17,113 bases of DNA, from contig CAILMA010000697.1 in NCBI GenBank assembly GCA_903835145.1, positions 1 to 17,113 of the forward strand, given 5' to 3'. The notes beneath the pieces were generated by a model, which saw only the letters and a list, made by a program, of their open reading frames with translations, was not told where the DNA came from and did no database searches. The translations under genes and the position numbers were made by a program. Of the stretch, positions 13,342 through 17,113 are shown piece by piece; the first letter of the stretch is position 1, and each line of letters starts with the position of its first letter. The DNA is from an uncultured Bacteroidota bacterium. GTDB taxonomy: Bacteria > Bacteroidota > Bacteroidia > Chitinophagales > Chitinophagaceae.

Positions 13342-14532
13342 GAACAGCTCACCCGGGTTTATTTTAATAAACTCTTCCCAGCGAATGCCAGAAATACCAA
13401 CCATTATCACTTTTTGAGGGTGAAAAAGGCCCTGAAAAACATGCATCCCCTTCGTGGGCTTGCTCAGCCCGCTTTTAACTTCTATACCTATTATCTGCGT
13501 TCCTTTTTGCAGCACAAAGTCCACTTCATCATTTCGCTCGCGCCAATAGTACACTTTGTACTCGCCCTCAAAAGCGCAATTCATGAGGTGTGCCCCCACC
13601 ACCGATTCTATTACCCTTCCCCATTCCTGAGGTTGCTCCACAACTTCGGTAAAGCGCTTTACGCTTCGGGCGGCTATGAATGCGGTGTTCAATACTTGTA
13701 GTTTCGGTATCGAGTTTTTCTGGTGAATTGTGTCTTTATAGTATTTCGAAATCCCACTTACAAAGCCTGCTCCATCCAGCAGGTGCAGGTAGTGGTTCAG
13801 CGTGCTGCCATTGCCAGCTTCTTGTAGTTGCCCAAGCATTTTATTGAACGACAATATCTGGCCCGAATAATGGCAGGATAGGTCGAATAACTGGCGCAGC
13901 AACGCCGGCTTATCTATCCGCTCCATCATCAATATGTCTTTCAAAAGTGTTGTTTCTATCAGGGCATCATTTACATAGGTTTTCCATCGTCTTTCATCAT
14001 TTATTAAGTGGGTGGCTCCCGGAAATCCGCCAAACCAAGCATACTGTTGTGGTGTTACTCCAAATGCAGCTTCCATTTCCGAAAACGACCAATGGTTAAC
14101 GCGTATTATTTCAAAACGACCTGCAAGGCTTTCTGTAAGCCCTTTTTGTAACAGCAGTTGTGCCGAGCCGAGAATGATTATTTTTATATTCAGCCTTTTC
14201 AACGAGTCATAGTCCCAGTTTTTCTTAACAGTTGTGCTCCATTCTTTCACCTTTTGTATTTCATCGAATATGAGTACAAAATCAGTCGCTCCATTGGCTT
14301 TTAACTGAATTCTTGCTGATTCCCACTGCCTGTCTATCCATGCTGCTCCCGATATGCTGTCGGCTTCGTCAGCATTTACAAATAAGGTGGGGTATTCTAT
14401 TTGGCTGGTCAACTGCTCTATAAGTGTTGTCTTACCAACCTGCCGTGGCCCCAATAGCACATTTATGAACTTTCTCGGTTCTTTAATCCTGTTTACGAGC
14501 AATGCTAAATGGGGTCTTTTAAACATATTCAT
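13339..14532 (-). CDS. AAA_14/DUF4143 ATP-binding protein with PD-(D/E)XK-like C terminus
   Basis: This 397-residue protein has Walker A GPRQVGKTT (28-36), Walker B VLIFDEIQK (86-94) and the block GSAQLLLQKGLTESLAGRFE (122-141), characteristic of AAA_14 proteins. A winged-helix-like DUF4143 region follows, and a C-terminal domain carries YWRERNDEVDF (329-339) and GIEVKSG (349-355). The last two provide the E/D...ExK pattern of the PD-(D/E)XK fold. The family is abundant and often mobile in Bacteroidota and archaea, but its cellular role is not established. Two in-frame ATGs (14532 and 14526) are possible; a -7 element only 12 bases upstream of 14532 leaves a very short leader and slightly favours the second. 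It converges on the Septu-like pair with a 43-base gap. Three 22-base-period repeats lie upstream of its promoter. Confidence 0.85.
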   Translation of the reverse strand: MNMFKRPHLALLVNRIKEPRKFINVLLGPRQVGKTTLIEQLTSQIEYPTLFVNADEADSISGAAWIDRQWESARIQLKANGATDFVLIFDEIQKVKEWSTTVKKNWDYDSLKRLNIKIIILGSAQLLLQKGLTESLAGRFEIIRVNHWSFSEMEAAFGVTPQQYAWFGGFPGATHLINDERRWKTYVNDALIETTLLKDILMMERIDKPALLRQLFDLSCHYSGQILSFNKMLGQLQEAGNGSTLNHYLHLLDGAGFVSGISKYYKDTIHQKNSIPKLQVLNTAFIAARSVKRFTEVVEQPQEWGRVIESVVGAHLMNCAFEGEYKVYYWRERNDEVDFVLQKGTQIIGIEVKSGLSKPTKGMHVFQGLFHPQKVIMVGISGIRWEEFIKINPGELF

Positions 14533-14543
14533 TTTATATGTTG

Positions 14544-14551
14544 CAAAGGTA
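14544..14551 (-). promoter_or_regulatory. -7 promoter element of the DUF4143 ATPase gene
   Basis: The minus strand reads TACCTTTG, identical to the tRNA-Leu -7 element and an exact TAnnTTTG match. It would give an almost leaderless transcript for the ATG at 14532. The -33 position is TCA rather than TTG. Confidence 0.5.
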
Positions 14552-14570
14552 AGCAGTTTATTTATTACGG

Positions 14571-14624
14571 TGAAGAAAAATCTGTATTTAACTGAAGAAA
14601 AATCTTCGCTTTATTGAAGAAAAT
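14571..14624. repeat. Three direct repeats of exact 22-base period
   Basis: TGAAGAAAAATCT occurs at 14571-14583 and 14593-14605, and a shorter copy TGAAGAAAAT at 14615-14624. Start-to-start spacing is 22 bases both times, about two helical turns, so the sites face the same side of the DNA. They lie at roughly -35 to -90 relative to the DUF4143 promoter. This fits a regulator binding array or phased A-tracts that bend DNA. The middle copy is followed by TC, making GAAGA-AAAA-TCTTC palindromic. Confidence 0.6.
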
Positions 14625-14700
14625 GTAAAAACCTCCATAATAAGATGATTATCAATTTGTTGTGGAAGTAGACTTTTGTCGTCTTAACCACATTGTCCAC

Positions 14701-14737
14701 AAGAAAAATGCCCAATACGATTTGTATTGAGCATTTT
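14701..14737 (-). terminator. Intrinsic terminator of porX
   Basis: Bases 14705-14737 form a long inverted repeat (AAAATGC, one position, CAATAC, five-base loop, GTATTG, one position, GCATTTT). On the minus strand the odd position is a U-G wobble, giving a 14-bp stem, followed by TTTTTCTT. It lies about 50 bases after the porX stop codon. Confidence 0.8.
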
Positions 14738-14788
14738 AGAACTTATAAAAAGCATTACCCCTGATGTAGATTACCGTGGCAAATTAGA

Positions 14789-16348
14789 TTACTTGCTTTC
14801 CATCCTTATTATAGGAATGATCATTTCTTCCATAGAAATGCCACCGTGCTGAAAAGTATTCTTATAATAATTCACGAAGTAATTATAGTTGTTAGGGTAG
14901 CAAAGGAACACGTCTTCCTTCGCAAAAATGAACGACGAGCTCACATTCGGTGTAGGCAGGCCAGCCAGTTTTGGGTCGCGAAAGGCCAGTACATCCCGAT
15001 TCTCAAATTGCAGGTTGCGGCCGTGCTTGTAACGCAGGTTTGCCGTCGTTTGCCGGTCGCCAACGCACTTGCTCGGCGTTTTCACTTTCACGCTACCATG
15101 GTCAGTAGTCATAAACAGCTGAATGTTCTTTTCTGATATCTTGCGCAGTGCCCTATGCAGCGGGGAGTGTTCAAACCAGCTTACAACCAGAGAGCGGTAA
15201 GATATTTCGTCACCGGCAAGTTCTTTAAGCACCTCCATCTCTGTACGTGCGTGCGAAAGCATATCAACGAAGTTGTAAACTATTACCGTCAGGTCGTTAG
15301 TAAGGTAGTTGTGTATATTGTCTTCAAGCGAACGGGCATCATCATTATTGGTTATTTTTACATATTGCCATTTGAGCTTGTCCATTTTCAGGTGCTTCAG
15401 CTGGTTGGCAAAGAAAAACTCTTCATATAAGTTCTTACCGCCGTCTTCGTCGTCGTTTTTCCACTCAAGCGGGAAGTGTTTTTCAATATCTATTGGCAGC
15501 ATACCCGCAAATATGGCATTGCGGCAGTACTGGGTAGCGGTTGGCAATATGCTGTAAAACATATCTTCATCGGTAATGCGGAACGACTCAGAAATAATAG
15601 ACTGGAAGGCTTTCCAGTGGTCAAACCGGAGATTGTCAACCACTACCATAAAGGTGGGCTGGCCTGGTTTTATGTTTGGTGCTATCTTCGTTTCAAATAA
15701 ACGGTGAGAGAGCAGTGGGCCCGTTTTACCATTGTCCTTAATCCAGGTGGCGTAGTTCTTACTTATATATTTAAAGAATTCTGTGTTGGCTTCAGATTTT
15801 TGGGTTTGCAGTACCTCCATCATTTCGGCACTGTCGCTCTTGGTGATCTCAAGTTCCCAATAAACCAGTTTTTTGTAGAGTTCTTTCCACTCATCGTGGT
15901 TAGGGTTATCGTTAAGTGCCATAAACAGGTTGCGGAAATCCTGCTGGTAGGCAACCGTTGTCTTTTCAGATATCAACCTTTTGCCATCCATTATTTTTTT
16001 CAGCGAAAGCAGCACTTGATTAGGGTTCACCGGCTTTATGAGGTAGTCGGTAATCTGGGAGCCAAGTGCCTCCTCCATTATGTTTTCAGCTTCATTTTTC
16101 GTCACCATCACCACTGGCAGGTTAGGCAGCATTTCCTTTATTTTAGCAAGAGTCTCCAGCCCGGTAAGGCCAGGCATACTTTCATCGAGCAATACTACAT
16201 CAACTATTTTTTCCTTAAGCAGTTCCAGTGCATCGTAGCCGTTAGTGAGCGGTGTTACTGCATATCCTTTATTTTTCAGAAATAGAATTTGTGATTTCAG
16301 TGATTCCACCTCATCATCCACCCATAAAATTTCGCCTTGTGTGCTCAT
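14789..16348 (-). CDS. porX: PorX-type response regulator with PglZ/alkaline-phosphatase-like output domain
   Basis: This 519-residue protein has an N-terminal receiver domain (~5-122) with the acidic pair Asp11/Asp12, phospho-acceptor Asp55 in LLDESMPG, Thr83 and Lys105. A helical linker (~125-225) leads to a PglZ-type domain of the alkaline phosphatase superfamily. Likely metal ligands are visible in VVVDNLRFDHW (235-245, Asp238), LPTATQY (268-274), VDMLSHAR (361-368), TTDHGS (414-419) and QHGG (500-503). In Porphyromonas gingivalis PorX, with the kinase PorY, controls the type IX secretion system, and its PglZ domain is a zinc-dependent phosphodiesterase acting on oligonucleotides. There is no DNA-binding domain. 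No histidine kinase gene is adjacent, so the partner must lie elsewhere. The strong ATG at 16348 matches the start of the receiver fold. A terminator lies at 14701-14737. Confidence 0.93.
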   Translation of the reverse strand: MSTQGEILWVDDEVESLKSQILFLKNKGYAVTPLTNGYDALELLKEKIVDVVLLDESMPGLTGLETLAKIKEMLPNLPVVMVTKNEAENIMEEALGSQITDYLIKPVNPNQVLLSLKKIMDGKRLISEKTTVAYQQDFRNLFMALNDNPNHDEWKELYKKLVYWELEITKSDSAEMMEVLQTQKSEANTEFFKYISKNYATWIKDNGKTGPLLSHRLFETKIAPNIKPGQPTFMVVVDNLRFDHWKAFQSIISESFRITDEDMFYSILPTATQYCRNAIFAGMLPIDIEKHFPLEWKNDDEDGGKNLYEEFFFANQLKHLKMDKLKWQYVKITNNDDARSLEDNIHNYLTNDLTVIVYNFVDMLSHARTEMEVLKELAGDEISYRSLVVSWFEHSPLHRALRKISEKNIQLFMTTDHGSVKVKTPSKCVGDRQTTANLRYKHGRNLQFENRDVLAFRDPKLAGLPTPNVSSSFIFAKEDVFLCYPNNYNYFVNYYKNTFQHGGISMEEMIIPIIRMESK

Positions 16349-16448
16349 GTTTGTTTTTCAGCGTTTTTAAACCGGTTAAATTTATACAATTAAAAGTAAG
16401 GGTGTTACATCTGGCTAAATTTTTGAGAAAGAATCGTTGACTTATAGC

Positions 16449-16479
16449 TTGGAATAACGTGCTCCATCACTTAGTATTG
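16449..16479 (+). promoter_or_regulatory. Possible promoter of the GNAT gene
   Basis: TTG (16449-16451) and TAGTATTG (16472-16479, one mismatch to TAnnTTTG) are separated by 20 bases and lie 23 bases before the ATG at 16503. Confidence 0.35.
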
Positions 16480-16502
16480 CAACTCAGAATTACATTAACA
16501 TT

Positions 16503-16958
16503 ATGCCAACGATTACTGTAAGGAAAGCACAACGCGAAGATTGCCCGCAAATGATGGAACTTGTAAGGGAGCTGGCACTATATGAGCGCGCCCCCGATGA
16601 GGTAACGGTAACCATGAATCATTTTGAGGAGAGTGGCTTCGGTCCCAACCCGGTGTGGTGGGCATTTGTTGCAGAAGTTGACGGGGAGATTAAGGGTTTT
16701 GCACTATACTACATACGATACTCCACCTGGAAGGGGCAGAGAATGTACCTTGAAGATATAGTAGTAACAGAAGCTGCCCGGGGGCAGGGGCTCGGCAAAA
16801 TGCTGATGCAGGCGCTGATAAGCGAAGCGGAAACCAGAAAGTTTAACGGAATTGTATGGCAGGTGCTGGAATGGAACGAACCTGCACTGCGCTTCTATGA
16901 AAAATTCAATGCAAAGTTTGATGCTGAATGGGTGAATGCTTCCGTAGCACTGGGCTGA
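16503..16958 (+). CDS. GNAT N-acetyltransferase, diamine/spermidine acetyltransferase-like
   Basis: This 151-residue protein has the GNAT acetyl-CoA site ARGQGLGKMLM (92-102). Blocks resembling the SSAT branch are also present: FALYYIRYSTWKGQRMYLEDI (66-86) and VWQVLEWNEPALRFYEKFNA (118-137), with Tyr132 at the position of the usual general acid. Members acetylate diamines, polyamines or thialysine with acetyl-CoA in the cytoplasm; the substrate here cannot be fixed from sequence. Length is typical (150-170 residues). ATG at 16503 directly precedes the first strand (ITVRKA). It is divergent from porX with a 154-base intergenic region and stands alone. Confidence 0.88.
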   Translation: MPTITVRKAQREDCPQMMELVRELALYERAPDEVTVTMNHFEESGFGPNPVWWAFVAEVDGEIKGFALYYIRYSTWKGQRMYLEDIVVTEAARGQGLGKMLMQALISEAETRKFNGIVWQVLEWNEPALRFYEKFNAKFDAEWVNASVALG

Positions 16959-17113
16959 ACAGAAGTGATAACTTAAGGGTATCTCTAAAAACTCTCTATT
17001 TTATCTGAGTGTTTCTCTGAGTTGCTTTTTTATTGAGCGTTTGCCGTCGTAATATATTTTTTATTTTTCAAGCAATCATTTATTTTACGTGTTTTTATAT
17101 TGTTTTGGCCCAA
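16959..17113. other. AT-rich end region without a recognised gene
   Basis: No convincing coding frame or RNA gene is visible. A weak inverted pair AACTC (16990-16994) / GAGTT (17019-17023) followed by GC and six T (17026-17031) could be a poor terminator for the acetyltransferase gene; the 24-base loop makes this doubtful. Confidence 0.4.

Noticed and set aside
15704..16285. 193-codon open frame on the plus strand
   Set aside because: It is antisense to the receiver and linker region of porX, has no recognisable motifs and its composition follows the porX codon pattern.
16377..16384. TAAATTTA as a porX promoter element
   Set aside because: It has one mismatch to TAnnTTTG, is self-complementary in AT-rich DNA, and lacks a -33 partner at the right distance.

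Overview
The window looks like chromosomal DNA of a Bacteroidota bacterium, plausibly of the Chitinophagaceae/Sphingobacteriia side. The reasons are a PorX-type response regulator with a C-terminal PglZ/alkaline-phosphatase-like domain, a divergent trigger factor, DUF4153 membrane proteins, weak Shine-Dalgarno sequences, and promoter -7 elements of the Bacteroidota form TAnnTTTG in front of several genes. No rRNA, CRISPR array, transposase or integrase was seen.

Layout. 1-2556 (+): the 3' end of one DUF4153-like gene followed by a complete paralogue with its own promoter. 2549-3823 (-): a DUF1648 membrane protein gene followed by aroE, converging on the DUF4153 gene. 3921-5466 (-): trigger factor with a histidine-rich tail, a clear terminator, and a terminator-like hairpin in its leader. 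5540-5968 (-): a small antitoxin-like gene overlapping the broken remains of a RelE/ParE-type toxin. 6081-6265 (-): tRNA-Leu(UAG) with recognisable promoter and terminator. 6319-9575 (-): yicC, a YdcF/DUF218 lipoprotein gene and purH in the same direction. 9703-11145 (+): an EnvC-like secreted coiled-coil protein with a degenerate LytM domain.

11291-13295 (+): the accessory part. It holds an SMC/ABC-like AAA ATPase overlapping by 17 bases an HNH endonuclease gene of the TIGR02646 type. This is the two-gene architecture of Septu (PtuA/PtuB) anti-phage defence, in visibly AT-richer DNA than its neighbours. A convergent AAA_14/DUF4143 ATPase gene (13339-14532, -) follows. Upstream of its promoter lies a three-copy direct repeat of exactly 22-base period.

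14701-16348 (-): porX with its terminator. 16503-16958 (+): a GNAT acetyltransferase resembling diamine acetyltransferases. The window ends in about 155 bases without a recognised gene.

Most genes are housekeeping (chorismate and purine biosynthesis, protein folding, RNA processing, cell division, secretion control). The likeliest specialised system is the Septu-like pair. The most informative small-scale signals are the decayed toxin beside an intact antitoxin, the tig leader hairpin, the 22-base repeats and the shared promoter grammar.
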